Assembly (NCBI RefSeq): GCF_014737315.1
Contig: NZ_JPUF01000003.1
Coordinates: forward strand, 1-64,000
Source of the DNA: Treponema zioleckii
Lineage (GTDB): Bacteria > Spirochaetota > Spirochaetia > Treponematales > Treponemataceae
Direction of reading: 5' to 3'
Length of the DNA stretch: 64,000 nt
Shown here: positions 9,614 through 18,359 of the stretch, piece after piece
Layout of the letters: each line of letters begins with the position of its first letter
Position numbering within the stretch: the first letter of the stretch is position 1
Program-made: the position numbers and the translations under genes
Notes under the pieces: generated by a model
Told to the model about the DNA's origin: nothing
What the model saw: only the letters and a program-made list of their open reading frames with translations
Database searches by the model: none

Positions 9614-9640
9614 TGATTTTCAAGCAAAATATGCCGACAA
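9614..9640 (+). promoter_or_regulatory. Candidate sigma-28-type promoter of the flgB operon
   Basis: GCCGACAA at 9633-9640 matches 7 of 8 bases of the flagellar sigma-28 -10 consensus GCCGATAA. Eleven bases upstream is TGATTTTC, a weak (4 of 8) match to the -35 box. Start would fall at about 9647-9648, on the flgB ATG, which has no Shine-Dalgarno site. The -35 match is poor, so this is tentative. Confidence 0.4.
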
Positions 9641-9647
9641 GTATAGT

Positions 9648-10064
9648 ATGAATAGTTTTACACGGTCAGTAGATTTATTACAACGCGCTATGGACGTTAA
9701 CACACTGCGCTATCAGGTCTCAGCAAATAATATTGCAATGGCGGGTGTGCCAAATTACAAGCGTCAGGAAGTTAATTTTGAGAGTGAATTAAAACGTGCT
9801 CTCGACAGCGAAAAAGACACTGGTAAATCTTTGCAGCTCACAACTACGGATGAGCGTCATATCCAGCTTGAACAGCCGTATGACTACAAATCTGTTGAGC
9901 CTCGCCGTGTGACAGATTGGACTTCAACAGAAAAAGCTAACGGAAACAACGTGAATGCAGAAACTGAAGCTATGAACGTTATGAAGATTCAGTTGAACTA
10001 CCGAATGCTTGCTCAGCTTGAGAGTTTTCAGTTCAATCAGATAAAAACTGCGATCAAAAAATAA
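9648..10064 (+). CDS. flgB: Flagellar basal-body rod protein FlgB
   Basis: 138-residue proximal rod subunit, exported by the flagellar type III system and assembled in the periplasm. The N-terminal signature is clear: LRYQVSANNIAMAGVPNYKR, the flagellar rod motif that forms the N-terminal coiled coil. The C-terminus (NYRMLAQLESFQFNQIKTAI) is the matching helix. The start at 9648 was chosen because the family begins MNSFTRSVDLLQ; an upstream TTG would add 36 unconserved residues. No Shine-Dalgarno site precedes it. First gene of the flagellar operon. Confidence 0.92.
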   Translation: MNSFTRSVDLLQRAMDVNTLRYQVSANNIAMAGVPNYKRQEVNFESELKRALDSEKDTGKSLQLTTTDERHIQLEQPYDYKSVEPRRVTDWTSTEKANGNNVNAETEAMNVMKIQLNYRMLAQLESFQFNQIKTAIKK

Positions 10065-10140
10065 AAATCCTTAGTTTTGTTGGGGTTTAGGTTTTGTAAA
10101 GTTCAATAAGCTTTATAGGCTTTATGGAGGATGAATAGAA

Positions 10141-10602
10141 ATGGGAATGTTTACTTCGATTAATATCGCTGCCACAGGAATGAGCGTTGAGCGGCTTCGC
10201 ACTGATGTAATTTCAAACAACATTGCAAACGCTTCAACGACAAGAACTCCAGAGGGTGGGGCATTCAAAAGATCTTCCGTAATTCTAGAGCCGATTGCAT
10301 CCGAGCATCCTGTTTGGAGAACTCCATTCACAGCAGCAGAGCAGGATAACGGACCTGGAAAGGGTGTTCGTGTAAGACAAATTACGAAAGACACTTCCCA
10401 GGGACGTCTTGTTTATGACCCAGAGAATGCCGATGCAATAAAATCTGGACCGAACAAAGGGTATGTTGAATATCCTAACGTAAATATTGTTAACGAAATG
10501 GTAGATTTGATTTCTGCTAGCCGTGCATACGAAGCTAATGCCACCGTTGTGCAGGGAGCAAAAGATATGTTTGGTGCCGCTCTTGAAATTGGGCGAAGCT
10601 AA
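10141..10602 (+). CDS. flgC: Flagellar basal-body rod protein FlgC
   Basis: 153-residue proximal rod component. It starts with MGMFTSINIAATGMSVERLR and carries the rod signature VISNNIANASTTRTPEGGAF. The C-terminal helix contains NEMVDLISASRAYEANATVVQ, the conserved FlgC/FlgG-type end that packs against the N-terminal helix. TGGAGG precedes the ATG. It follows flgB by 76 bases and precedes fliE, the usual order in spirochaetes. Confidence 0.95.
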   Translation: MGMFTSINIAATGMSVERLRTDVISNNIANASTTRTPEGGAFKRSSVILEPIASEHPVWRTPFTAAEQDNGPGKGVRVRQITKDTSQGRLVYDPENADAIKSGPNKGYVEYPNVNIVNEMVDLISASRAYEANATVVQGAKDMFGAALEIGRS

Positions 10603-10646
10603 ACTGTTTAATGAGTATTTTAAAAAGTAAATGAAGGAAGATAAAT

Positions 10647-11018
10647 ATGATCGTTAATTCAAAAACACCACTTTCAATGGAAATTATGAAGGCACCTGAT
10701 ATGACAAGGACTAATCCTGCTCATGCTGGTACGGCTAAGCTTTCTACAAATACTCTTTATACATCTGAATCTGCAAGTTTGTCTGGCGAAAGAAAACTTG
10801 GTTCTTTTGAGTCTCTTCTCGTAAATGCCGTAAGCGAGATGAACCAGCAGCAGATTGATGTTGATAAAGTTACAGAGCAACTTATTACAGATCCTGAATC
10901 TGTTGATATTCACGATGTAACTACAGCCATGGCAAAAGCTCAAATGTCTCTTTCTTTGACACAGACAGTTATTGACAGGCTTGTAACTGGTTGGAATGAA
11001 CTATCAACTAACAGATAA
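10647..11018 (+). CDS. fliE: Flagellar hook-basal body complex protein FliE
   Basis: 123 residues, the adaptor between the MS ring and the rod. The C-terminal two thirds matches the family: LGSFESLLVNAVSEMNQQQI, then ESVDIHDVTTAMAKAQMSLS and the terminal helix. The first 45 residues are a variable Ser/Thr-rich region. GAAGG precedes the ATG. A probable terminator follows at 11030-11058, separating the flgB-flgC-fliE unit from fliF. Confidence 0.93.
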   Translation: MIVNSKTPLSMEIMKAPDMTRTNPAHAGTAKLSTNTLYTSESASLSGERKLGSFESLLVNAVSEMNQQQIDVDKVTEQLITDPESVDIHDVTTAMAKAQMSLSLTQTVIDRLVTGWNELSTNR

Positions 11019-11029
11019 TTTTAACCGAT

Positions 11030-11058
11030 AAAAAGGAGATTTATATATCTCTTTTTTT
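11030..11058 (+). terminator. Probable intrinsic terminator after fliE
   Basis: A short hairpin (GAGAT-TTATAT-ATCTC) flanked by AAAAAG and followed by seven T. The stem is only five strong pairs, extended by A-T pairs, so termination may be partial. The 115 bases before fliF contain TAGAAT at 11130-11135 with a weak -35, a possible second promoter. Confidence 0.6.
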
Positions 11059-11172
11059 GCGTTTATGCGTTTTTTACGTTTTGTTACAAAAATAAATTTA
11101 ATGTGCTTTTCAGCAGAATAATTAAATGTTAGAATAATGCACTATTTAATTGTTCGTTCACGGGAGGGTCAG

Positions 11173-12954
11173 ATGAACGAATGGCTTAAAAAAGTCACTA
11201 CTAAAACAAAAGAACAGTGGTCTAATTGGAAACCCGTTCAGAAAATTATTGCCGTAGGAATTGTAGCCGTTGTGGTTATAGCGATTGTCGTTATGACTCG
11301 CAGTTCATCAGCTCCTACGTCTAAGCCTCTTATTGCGGAGCCTATCTTAAATCAGGTTGATCGCGACAAAATTACAAATCGTCTCAGCCGTGATCAGGTA
11401 TGGTACGAAGTTGATTCTACCAATGTTATTCGTGTAAAAGACGAAGACACTGCAAGATATTATCGTACAATTCTCATTGACGAAGGTTTGGTTCCTGACG
11501 GCACTAGCCCGTGGGCTTTTCTTGGAAAATCCAATTGGTCTACAACGGATTTTGAACGAAACGCAAATGCGAATATTGCTCGAAAAGAAGAAATCGAGCT
11601 CATGATTGAGCAGATCTCAGATGTCTCTCGTGCAGATGTTCAGATTGGTCGCGATGATGATGCTTATGCTTTTGGTGCGGATAAAGCTCCGGTAACAGCC
11701 GCTGTCGTACTCCATTTTAGGAATGGCAGTGATATGGCTCGAAATCAGAGAAAAATTAAGACTGTTCAAAATCTTCTTCTTCATTCTGTAAGTGATCTTA
11801 AGCCAGAATATATCACTATTTCTGATAGCGATGGTAATCAGATTAATGATTTTGGTGATATGGAAGAGTTTGATAGCCTGACTCTTACTGAGAAAACTGA
11901 AAAACTCAAGCTTAAGCTAGCAAATGAATATCGCGCAAAGGTTCTTAAATCTTTGCAGCAGAACTTTACGATTGATCGTGTAAAATCTGTTGACGTAACA
12001 GTTAAGATGGATACTTCAAAACTTTCTGTTGACAAAACTGAAATTACACCAATCGAACTTACTCCTGATAATCCAAAAACTCCATATTCAGAGCGTGAGG
12101 TAATGATTAGCACGCCGGTCTCTTCGCAGACTGTGACTAGAACCTTTACGGGAACTGGCTATAATCCTCAGGGACCTGCTGGTGTTGATGGTGAAAATCC
12201 GCCGACTTATGCGGACAACACAAATGTGATTGGAAAGTCAGAAGAAGTTGGTAAGACTGAAAATTACGTTTTCAATCAGACTCATAGCGTTGGTGAAAAA
12301 CGCCCTCAGATTGACAGAATTACTGTGGCTGCAAATATTGACGGTTATTGGGAACCTCAAACCGATGAAAAAGGCAATTACATAATTGTTACGAATAAAA
12401 ACGAGGAGCAGTTAAAAGAGACGTATCCTGATTGGGCAGACCGAACTAAAGTTCGCTTTAAGAAAGGCGGAATCGTTCGTGTTTATTATCCTGTGCAGGA
12501 GACTGTCCTTGAAAAGGTTACTTCGTATGTTCAGTCAGCCGTAGGGTTTGACGAGTCTCGTGGTGATACTGTTTCGATTACGAGTTGGTCTATCCCAAAA
12601 GATGAAGAATTTGACAAAGCCGATCAGGAAGAAATTGCACGTGCAAATAGAAAACTCACAATTATGATTGTGCTTATTTGTATCGTTGCTATCCTTATCG
12701 CGTTCATTATCATCAGATTTATTTCTCGTGAGCTTGAGCGTCGAAAGCGACTTCGAGAGGAAGAACTTCTCCGAAGACAGCAGGCAGAACGCGAGAAAGC
12801 GCTTTGGGATGCAAAACAGGACGGCATGGAAGTTACTATGTCTGTCGAAGAGCGAAAGCGTGCTGAACTTCAGGAAAATGCAATTGCAATGGCTAAAGAA
12901 CACCCAGAAGACGTTGCAATGCTCATTAGAACTTGGTTGATGGAGGATAATTAA
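11173..12954 (+). CDS. fliF: Flagellar MS-ring protein FliF
   Basis: 593-residue inner-membrane protein whose multimer forms the MS ring, the base of rod and export gate. It has an N-terminal membrane segment (IIAVGIVAVVVIAIVVM), ring-building motifs including NIARKEEIELMIEQISDVSRADVQI, a variable central loop and a second membrane segment near residue 515 (IMIVLICIVAILIAFIIIRF). The C-terminus, KEHPEDVAMLIRTWLMED, is the FliG-binding tail. The ATG at 11173 was chosen because GGGAGGG precedes it; an upstream in-frame ATG adds 12 residues. Only three bases separate it from the next gene. Confidence 0.95.
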   Translation: MNEWLKKVTTKTKEQWSNWKPVQKIIAVGIVAVVVIAIVVMTRSSSAPTSKPLIAEPILNQVDRDKITNRLSRDQVWYEVDSTNVIRVKDEDTARYYRTILIDEGLVPDGTSPWAFLGKSNWSTTDFERNANANIARKEEIELMIEQISDVSRADVQIGRDDDAYAFGADKAPVTAAVVLHFRNGSDMARNQRKIKTVQNLLLHSVSDLKPEYITISDSDGNQINDFGDMEEFDSLTLTEKTEKLKLKLANEYRAKVLKSLQQNFTIDRVKSVDVTVKMDTSKLSVDKTEITPIELTPDNPKTPYSEREVMISTPVSSQTVTRTFTGTGYNPQGPAGVDGENPPTYADNTNVIGKSEEVGKTENYVFNQTHSVGEKRPQIDRITVAANIDGYWEPQTDEKGNYIIVTNKNEEQLKETYPDWADRTKVRFKKGGIVRVYYPVQETVLEKVTSYVQSAVGFDESRGDTVSITSWSIPKDEEFDKADQEEIARANRKLTIMIVLICIVAILIAFIIIRFISRELERRKRLREEELLRRQQAEREKALWDAKQDGMEVTMSVEERKRAELQENAIAMAKEHPEDVAMLIRTWLMEDN

Positions 12955-12957
12955 TAG

Positions 12958-13371
12958 ATGAATTATTCCGCAGAAACTAATGAATATTTTTATAAAGTAA
13001 CACAGAATCTTAACAATGCTAAAAGACCTTTGTCTGGTCGGGAGAAGGCGGCGATTCTGTTTTCGGAAATTGGTGGTCTCGCCGGGGACGGTGTAATAAA
13101 CTACCTTAGTACCGATGAAATAAAAAAACTTCGGCGGTCTATAAAAGGACTTGGTTATAACGTAAATAAATCTAATGAAGTTGCTGCTCTTCAAGAGGCG
13201 AATGATTTTGGAATCCGTGTAGGAATTTCAAAACCGATTCATACTGATGCGCAGATTGAAGAAATTGTAAGAGCTCAGTCAAATCCGAAGGAAAACAGTT
13301 TGCGCAATTTTATTGCTCAAAATCCAACTGCAATTGCAGATGCCCTTCGTGCTTGGATGAAGGAGGATTAG
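12958..13371 (+). CDS. Small FliG-N-like protein with a FliF-like C-terminal tail
   Basis: 137 residues, not a standard member of the operon. Residues 23-90 resemble the N-terminal domain of FliG: LSGREKAAILFSEIG here compares with LTGRQKAAIFLVSLG in the fliG product downstream. The last 20 residues, FIAQNPTAIADALRAWMKED, resemble the FliG-binding tail of FliF just upstream (KEHPEDVAMLIRTWLMED). FliG middle and C-terminal domains are absent, so it cannot be a torque-generating FliG. It starts three bases after the fliF stop and ends four bases before fliG, so it is tightly coupled to both. I infer a role at the MS-ring/C-ring junction; the exact function is unknown. Confidence 0.8.
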   Translation: MNYSAETNEYFYKVTQNLNNAKRPLSGREKAAILFSEIGGLAGDGVINYLSTDEIKKLRRSIKGLGYNVNKSNEVAALQEANDFGIRVGISKPIHTDAQIEEIVRAQSNPKENSLRNFIAQNPTAIADALRAWMKED

Positions 13372-13375
13372 AAAA

Positions 13376-14437
13376 ATGTCAGAGGTAAAAGGCGCAAAAA
13401 CTTCTGGAAACTCTAAAAAGGGTGGCGCAAAAGATTATAAAAATCTTACAGGACGCCAAAAGGCTGCGATTTTTCTTGTTTCCCTTGGTTCAGATGTTTC
13501 TTCTGAGATTATGAAGCACCTTCGAGAAGACGAAGTTGAAACACTTACATTTGAAATTGCACGGCTTGAAACCGTTGATTCTGATTTTAAAGATCAGGTT
13601 TTGGAAGAATTCCAGGATTTGATGAATGCCCAGAACTTTATCACGACTGGTGGTATTGATTATGCTCGCGAACTTCTTGAAAAATCTTTGGGAAGTCAGA
13701 AAGCCATTGATATTATCAACCGACTTACAAGTTCTTTGCAGGTTCGTCCGTTCGACTTTATTCGGCGAACAGACCCTGCGCATTTGCTGAACTTTATTCA
13801 GCAGGAATATCCGCAAACTATCGCTTTGATTCTTGCTTATCTTGAGCCTGCAAAAGCAGCGGTTATTTTGCAGAATCTTCCTGTAGAAATCCAGCCGGAA
13901 GTTTCTAAGCGACTTGCTACGATGGACCGAACATCTCCGGACGTTCTTCGAGAAGTTGAGCGAGTTCTTGAAAAGAAACTTTCTACATTGTCTAGCGAAG
14001 ATTACACTGCTGCCGGTGGTGTTGAGTCTATCGTTGAAATCCTTAACCTTGTTGACCGTTCTTCTGAAAAGTCGATTATCGAAAGTTTGGAAGAGGACGA
14101 TCCAGATTTGGCCGAGGAAATCAAAAAGCGAATGTTCGTATTCGAAGATATTGTTATGCTCGACGACCGTGCTATCCAGAAAGTACTTCGCGAAGTCGAT
14201 ACGCAGGAACTTTCAAAAGCGCTCAAATCTGTTGATGCCGAAGTTCAGGACAAAATCTTCAGAAATATGTCAAAGCGTGCTGCAAGCATGTTGAAGGAAG
14301 ATATGGAATTCATGGGACCTGTCCGCTTGAAGGATGTTGAAGAGTCTCAGCAGAAAATCGTATCTGTCATTCGACGTCTTGAGGATGCTGGTGAAATTGT
14401 TATTGCTCGTGGTGGCGAGGAAGACGTTCTTGTTTAA
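13376..14437 (+). CDS. fliG: Flagellar motor switch protein FliG
   Basis: 353 residues, full length. It forms the top of the C ring, binds FliF with its N-terminal domain and meets the stator with its C-terminal domain. Visible are the N domain (LTGRQKAAIFLVSLGSDVSS), the EHPQ-like motif in the middle domain (FIQQEYPQTIALILAYLEP), and the C-terminal torque helix (MFVFEDIVMLDDRAIQKVLR) followed by the MSKRAA region. The N-terminal 18 residues are a Lys/Gly/Ser-rich extension. It sits between the small chimeric gene and fliH. Confidence 0.96.
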   Translation: MSEVKGAKTSGNSKKGGAKDYKNLTGRQKAAIFLVSLGSDVSSEIMKHLREDEVETLTFEIARLETVDSDFKDQVLEEFQDLMNAQNFITTGGIDYARELLEKSLGSQKAIDIINRLTSSLQVRPFDFIRRTDPAHLLNFIQQEYPQTIALILAYLEPAKAAVILQNLPVEIQPEVSKRLATMDRTSPDVLREVERVLEKKLSTLSSEDYTAAGGVESIVEILNLVDRSSEKSIIESLEEDDPDLAEEIKKRMFVFEDIVMLDDRAIQKVLREVDTQELSKALKSVDAEVQDKIFRNMSKRAASMLKEDMEFMGPVRLKDVEESQQKIVSVIRRLEDAGEIVIARGGEEDVLV

Positions 14438-14489
14438 TTCATCTTGTACGCCGATGAGTGTTAAAATCATCTTAATGTAGGGGAAATTC

Positions 14490-15428
14490 ATGGCACAAAA
14501 TTTATTTCTACCAAATCAGGTACATACAAAAGACAACAAATTCGAACTTAAACTTGTTCATGAGTTCTATAAGCCTGTCGAGGAAGTTGAGGTTGAGGAA
14601 GTGCCTCAATATACAGGTCCTACAGTGGAGGATTTAAAACGCGAGGCTGATGAATACAAGGCTCAGTTTGAAGTTGAAAAGCAGCAAATGTTTGCAGATG
14701 CTCAGGCAAAAGCTGACGAAATTCTAAAAAATGCGGAGCAGGCTGCATTCAATGAAGTAAAGCGGCAGACCGATCAGGCTGCTGTTATAAAAAACGAAGC
14801 AGAACAGCAAGCAAAAGATATCATTCAAAAAGCTCAGGACGATGCGACTCAAATTCGGCAGCAGGCTTCTCTTGAACAAGAAGATGTTAAGCAAAAGGCT
14901 TATGAAGAGGGGCTTTCTAAAGGCCGAGAGGAAGGCTACAAGGTTGGTCAGGAAGAAGTAAATCGCCTTGTTGAACGCACTCATCGAATTTTGGAGGCTG
15001 TAATGTCTCGCCGAGAAGAAATTTTAAGCGAGACCGAGCAGCAGATTGTCGAACTTGTAGTTCTTATGACTCGCAAGGTTGTAAAAATCATTTCTGAGAA
15101 CCAGAAGAGTGTCGTTATGGCAAATGTCTTGCAGGCTCTCAAAAAAGTGAAAGGCCGCGGAGACGTTAATCTTCGTGTTAATCTTGCGGATGTAAAACTT
15201 ACAACTGAGCATATCCAGGATTTTATAAAGCAAGTTGAAAATGTAAAGGGCATTACGGTGCTTGAAGATTCAACAGTAGAGAAGGGCGGTTGTATTGTTG
15301 AGACTGATTTTGGTGCAATTGATGCTAGAATCAGCAGTCAACTTACGGAACTTGAAACAAAGATTCTTGAGATTAGTCCTGTAAAGAGTTTGACAAAAAC
15401 AGAGCAACCAGTTGCTTCTGAAGCTTAA
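14490..15428 (+). CDS. fliH: Flagellar assembly protein FliH
   Basis: 312-residue regulator of the export ATPase FliI; dimeric and cytoplasmic. Residues 45-150 are a long coiled coil rich in Gln, Ala, Glu and Lys. The conserved FliH/HrpE segment follows ([22 protein letters not shown], with GxxxG-like spacing), then the C-terminal FliI-binding domain ending in the [20 protein letters not shown] motif. GGGGAAATTC precedes the ATG. A terminator lies between it and fliI. Confidence 0.92.
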   Translation: MAQNLFLPNQVHTKDNKFELKLVHEFYKPVEEVEVEEVPQYTGPTVEDLKREADEYKAQFEVEKQQMFADAQAKADEILKNAEQAAFNEVKRQTDQAAVIKNEAEQQAKDIIQKAQDDATQIRQQASLEQEDVKQKAYEEGLSKGREEGYKVGQEEVNRLVERTHRILEAVMSRREEILSETEQQIVELVVLMTRKVVKIISENQKSVVMANVLQALKKVKGRGDVNLRVNLADVKLTTEHIQDFIKQVENVKGITVLEDSTVEKGGCIVETDFGAIDARISSQLTELETKILEISPVKSLTKTEQPVASEA

Positions 15429-15439
15429 AATAAATGAGC

Positions 15440-15473
15440 AAGTCTGCTTGATAAAATTCAGGCAGACTTTTTT
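15440..15473 (+). terminator. Intrinsic terminator between fliH and fliI
   Basis: AAGTCTGC and GCAGACTT form an 8-bp stem with a 14-base loop, followed by a run of six T. Its position inside the flagellar operon suggests partial termination, or that fliI-fliJ have their own promoter. Confidence 0.75.
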
Positions 15474-15548
15474 GTATTTATACTAACGGACTCTAAAATC
15501 AGTTTTGAAGACGATATAAAATAAGGTTAAGATTCTTGGGGGTGGGGA

Positions 15549-17009
15549 ATGAAATCTTTTTTTAAAAAATATATAAATATTGTCAAATCGACGGAGACAA
15601 TCTTGTACACTGGTTATGTTACTGGTGTGAAGGGATTGATGATTGAAAGTCGTGGACCCCGTTCTGTAATTGGCGAAATCTGTACAATAAAATATCCAAA
15701 TTCCGAAAAGACACTTCTTGCTGAGGTGATGGGTCTTGAAGACAATAAGGTAAAACTTATGCCGTTCGGAGATACTAAGGGAATTGAAGTTGGCTGTGAA
15801 GTTATTGCGACAGGACATGAATTGCAAGTGCCTGTTGGAAAAAATCTCTTGGGACGCGTTCTTGATGCGACCGGAACTCCGATTGATGGCAAGGGCCCAC
15901 TTGAGGTGAATGAATATTATCCAGCGTTGGCTTTTCCCCCGGATCCTATGACGAAAAAGCCGATTGACCGAAGAATTGTAACTGGAGTCCGTTGTATCGA
16001 TTCTCTCTTGACTTGCGGAAAAGGTCAGCGTCTCGGAATTTTTGCGGGTTCTGGTGTCGGTAAGTCTACTTTGCTTTCTACTATTGCACGAAATACTAAT
16101 GCCGATGTAAATGTTATTGGACTGATTGGTGAACGTAACCGTGAGGTTATGGATTTTATTAATCGGGATTTGGGCGAAGATGGAATGAAACGTTCGGTTC
16201 TTATTGTCGCTACGAGCGATACTAGTTCTATCTGCCGTTTGCGCGCAGCTTATGTTACGACAGCTGTGGCCGAATATTTTCGTGACCAAGGCAAAGATGT
16301 AATGTTGATGATGGATAATATGACACGTTTTGCCCATGCGCAGCGAGAAATTGGGCTTTCGACTGGAGAGGCTCCTGCACAACGTGGTTATCCGCCGAGT
16401 GTTTTTGATATGATTCCGAAATTGCTTGAACGTACTGGAACAAGTGATAAAGGGACTATAACTGCTTTTTACAACGTTCTTGTTGACGGTGACGATATGG
16501 ATGAGCCTATTACCGATAAAGTTCGCGGAACCTTGGACGGTCATATTGTTTTAAGTCGTTCTCTGGCTCAGCAGAGACACTATCCAGCAATTGATATTCT
16601 TCAAAGTATAAGTCGTCTTTCAAGGCGGGTGTGCGGTTCTCAAACATTAAAGGCTGTTACGAAAATCAGCCGTTTGATTGCGCTTTATGAAGAGAACCGA
16701 GAGATGATTATGGCGGGAGTTTATCAAAAAGGCTCTAATCCAGAGGTTGATTTGGCTATTGACAAGCATCAGGCTATTGAAGATTTTGTTACTCAGGAAG
16801 AAGATGCCCGTTGTACGATTGAGGATACGTTGAACAAACTTTCCGCGCTTGCCGAAATCGAAATTCCTGACGAAGAATATGTTGAAAATCCTGCCGTAAA
16901 TCGAAAAACAATTGCGGAGCTTGTAAAAGAACATAAAGTTGAAGATGTCGTGAATGAGAATTCTTCAGCGTCGAGGTTTGATATTTCTAAAAATTTGAAT
17001 CTCCAATAA
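15549..17009 (+). CDS. fliI: Flagellum-specific ATP synthase FliI
   Basis: 486-residue ATPase of the flagellar type III export apparatus, related to the F1 beta subunit. The Walker A motif is GSGVGKST (about residue 175). Further family motifs are GLIGERNREVMDFI, the Walker B region DVMLMMDNMTRFAHAQREIG and GEAPAQRGYPPSVFDMIPKL. The ATG follows GGGGGTGGGGA. It is directly followed by fliJ, its usual partner. Confidence 0.96.
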   Translation: MKSFFKKYINIVKSTETILYTGYVTGVKGLMIESRGPRSVIGEICTIKYPNSEKTLLAEVMGLEDNKVKLMPFGDTKGIEVGCEVIATGHELQVPVGKNLLGRVLDATGTPIDGKGPLEVNEYYPALAFPPDPMTKKPIDRRIVTGVRCIDSLLTCGKGQRLGIFAGSGVGKSTLLSTIARNTNADVNVIGLIGERNREVMDFINRDLGEDGMKRSVLIVATSDTSSICRLRAAYVTTAVAEYFRDQGKDVMLMMDNMTRFAHAQREIGLSTGEAPAQRGYPPSVFDMIPKLLERTGTSDKGTITAFYNVLVDGDDMDEPITDKVRGTLDGHIVLSRSLAQQRHYPAIDILQSISRLSRRVCGSQTLKAVTKISRLIALYEENREMIMAGVYQKGSNPEVDLAIDKHQAIEDFVTQEEDARCTIEDTLNKLSALAEIEIPDEEYVENPAVNRKTIAELVKEHKVEDVVNENSSASRFDISKNLNLQ

Positions 17010-17028
17010 TATTGTATAGGCTTATAAT

Positions 17029-17460
17029 ATGAAGAAATTTTACTTTGGCTTACAGAAAGTTCTTGATTTCCGAGATTTTGAAAAAAAACAGGCTCAGGTT
17101 GAATTGGGAAAGGCTGTTGCTGAAGAAACTAAAATCCAGAATTCTCTTAATGAAATTGCAAATGCCCGTGTTGCGTCTGTAAAGCAAGCGAACGAAATGC
17201 ATGATATTAGCAGTTTGTACAATGTTAATCAGTATTTTAGATTTTTGGATTATCAAAAAGAAATTTTATTGGATGACTTGGCGAAAGCTAAAATTGTTAC
17301 TGACCAAAAAAGAGAAGTTATGCGAGAGGCAATGAAAAAAAACAAAAAGTTCTTGAAAATCTCCGCGAACATCGTCTTCAGGATTGGAAAAAAGAAAATC
17401 AAAAAATTAGAAGAGAATGATATTGATGATATTGTAACTTCGCGATTTGAGCAAAAATAA
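17029..17460 (+). CDS. fliJ: Flagellar export protein FliJ, with two compensating frameshifts
   Basis: FliJ is the coiled-coil export chaperone that binds FliI and FlhA. The open frame gives 143 residues, beginning MKKFYFGLQKVLDFRDFEKK. Between the A8 run at 17335-17342 and the A6 run at 17401-17406, this frame reads a basic sequence unlike FliJ. The neighbouring frame there reads QKVLENLREHRLQDWKKENQ, a normal FliJ ending. Adding one A to the first run and removing one from the second restores the family sequence and rejoins LEENDIDDIVTSRFEQK. The published-frame protein would therefore carry about 22 wrong residues. It lies 19 bases after fliI. Confidence 0.85.
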   Translation: MKKFYFGLQKVLDFRDFEKKQAQVELGKAVAEETKIQNSLNEIANARVASVKQANEMHDISSLYNVNQYFRFLDYQKEILLDDLAKAKIVTDQKREVMREAMKKNKKFLKISANIVFRIGKKKIKKLEENDIDDIVTSRFEQK

Positions 17461-17472
17461 TTTTCTTTTTTC

Positions 17473-17500
17473 TTGATATATATTTTTTTTGTGGTATTCT
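17473..17500 (+). promoter_or_regulatory. Predicted sigma-70 promoter for rpsD
   Basis: TTGATA, a 16-base T-rich spacer and TATTCT. Start would be near 17507, leaving a leader of about 95 bases before rpsD, long enough for an S4 autoregulatory structure, though I could not identify one. Confidence 0.6.
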
Positions 17501-17602
17501 TTTTGAACTGATTAGCATCCCTCTAACAGTCATTTGAAAGTCAAGTTGATTTGTGCGCGGCTGCCAAATCTCTTGATGAAAATTTTAAGGAGCATTTTTA
17601 TT

Positions 17603-18196
17603 ATGGCTACTAAAAGAAGTCCTCGTTTTAAGGAATGTAGAAGACTTGGTGTAAACTTTTGTGGACACCCAAAGGCTATGGACAGAGCAGGAGCACCAGC
17701 ATTTAAGAAAACTAAGAAAACATCTGATTACGGTCTTCATTTGATCGAAAAGCAGAAGGTTAAAGCTTACTATGGTATTCTTGAACGCCAGCTTCGTCGC
17801 TATTTTGAGCAGGCTAACAAATCTCGTGAAATGACAGGTGTTGCTTTGCTTGTTTCTCTTGAAACTCGCTTGGACAACCTTGTTTACAGACTTGGTTTTG
17901 CAAACTCAATTCGCATGGCACGACAGATGGTATCACACAAACACATTCTTGTTAATGGAAAGTGTGTAAACATCCCTTCATATGCAGTAAAAGTAGGAAC
18001 AACAATTGCTTTGACAGAATCAGCTCGTAAGAGTGAACAGTTCAAAAAGACTTTCCTTTCTGATAACAAAGCAAAACTTGACTACCTTGAGCGAGATGAA
18101 GAGAATTTCTCTGGAAAACTTGCACGTCTTCCACAGAGAAACGAGATTCCAGTTCAGATTAACGATCAGATGGTTGTTGAGTTCTATTCAAAATAG
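17603..18196 (+). CDS. rpsD: 30S ribosomal protein S4
   Basis: 197-residue primary 16S rRNA-binding protein that starts 30S body assembly; it often represses its own operon. It begins [20 protein letters not shown] and has the S4 RNA-binding domain ([27 protein letters not shown]... [16 protein letters not shown]) in the normal place. The ATG at 17603 follows AAGGAGC; an upstream in-frame ATG would add 23 unrelated residues. It is monocistronic here, with its own promoter and a strong terminator, and not part of a ribosomal protein operon. Confidence 0.96.
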   Translation: MATKRSPRFKECRRLGVNFCGHPKAMDRAGAPAFKKTKKTSDYGLHLIEKQKVKAYYGILERQLRRYFEQANKSREMTGVALLVSLETRLDNLVYRLGFANSIRMARQMVSHKHILVNGKCVNIPSYAVKVGTTIALTESARKSEQFKKTFLSDNKAKLDYLERDEENFSGKLARLPQRNEIPVQINDQMVVEFYSK

Positions 18197-18226
18197 TAAA
18201 ACGGCTTTCTAAGAAATTTCTTAAAA

Positions 18227-18259
18227 AACGCTTTCATTTCTATGAAAGCGTTTTTTTTT
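18227..18259 (+). terminator. Strong intrinsic terminator of rpsD
   Basis: AACGCTTTCAT and ATGAAAGCG pair around a TTCT-type loop, followed by nine T. Confidence 0.9.
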
Positions 18260-18359
18260 GCAAAAAAAGTTCTATAAGATATTGATTTTATGCTTGAAAG
18301 TGAAACTTATAGTAAAAGCGCGATAGGTTATGTAATTTTTTGTAAAAAATAAGTGGAAA

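Noticed and set aside
9540-9647. Upstream TTG start for flgB, adding 36 residues
   Set aside because: The added residues are not part of the FlgB family and have no Shine-Dalgarno site; the conserved protein starts at 9648.
15483-16544. 353-residue open frame on the minus strand across fliI
   Set aside because: It lies wholly opposite fliI, whose motifs are unmistakable; its composition is that of a reverse-strand shadow and no start signal precedes it.
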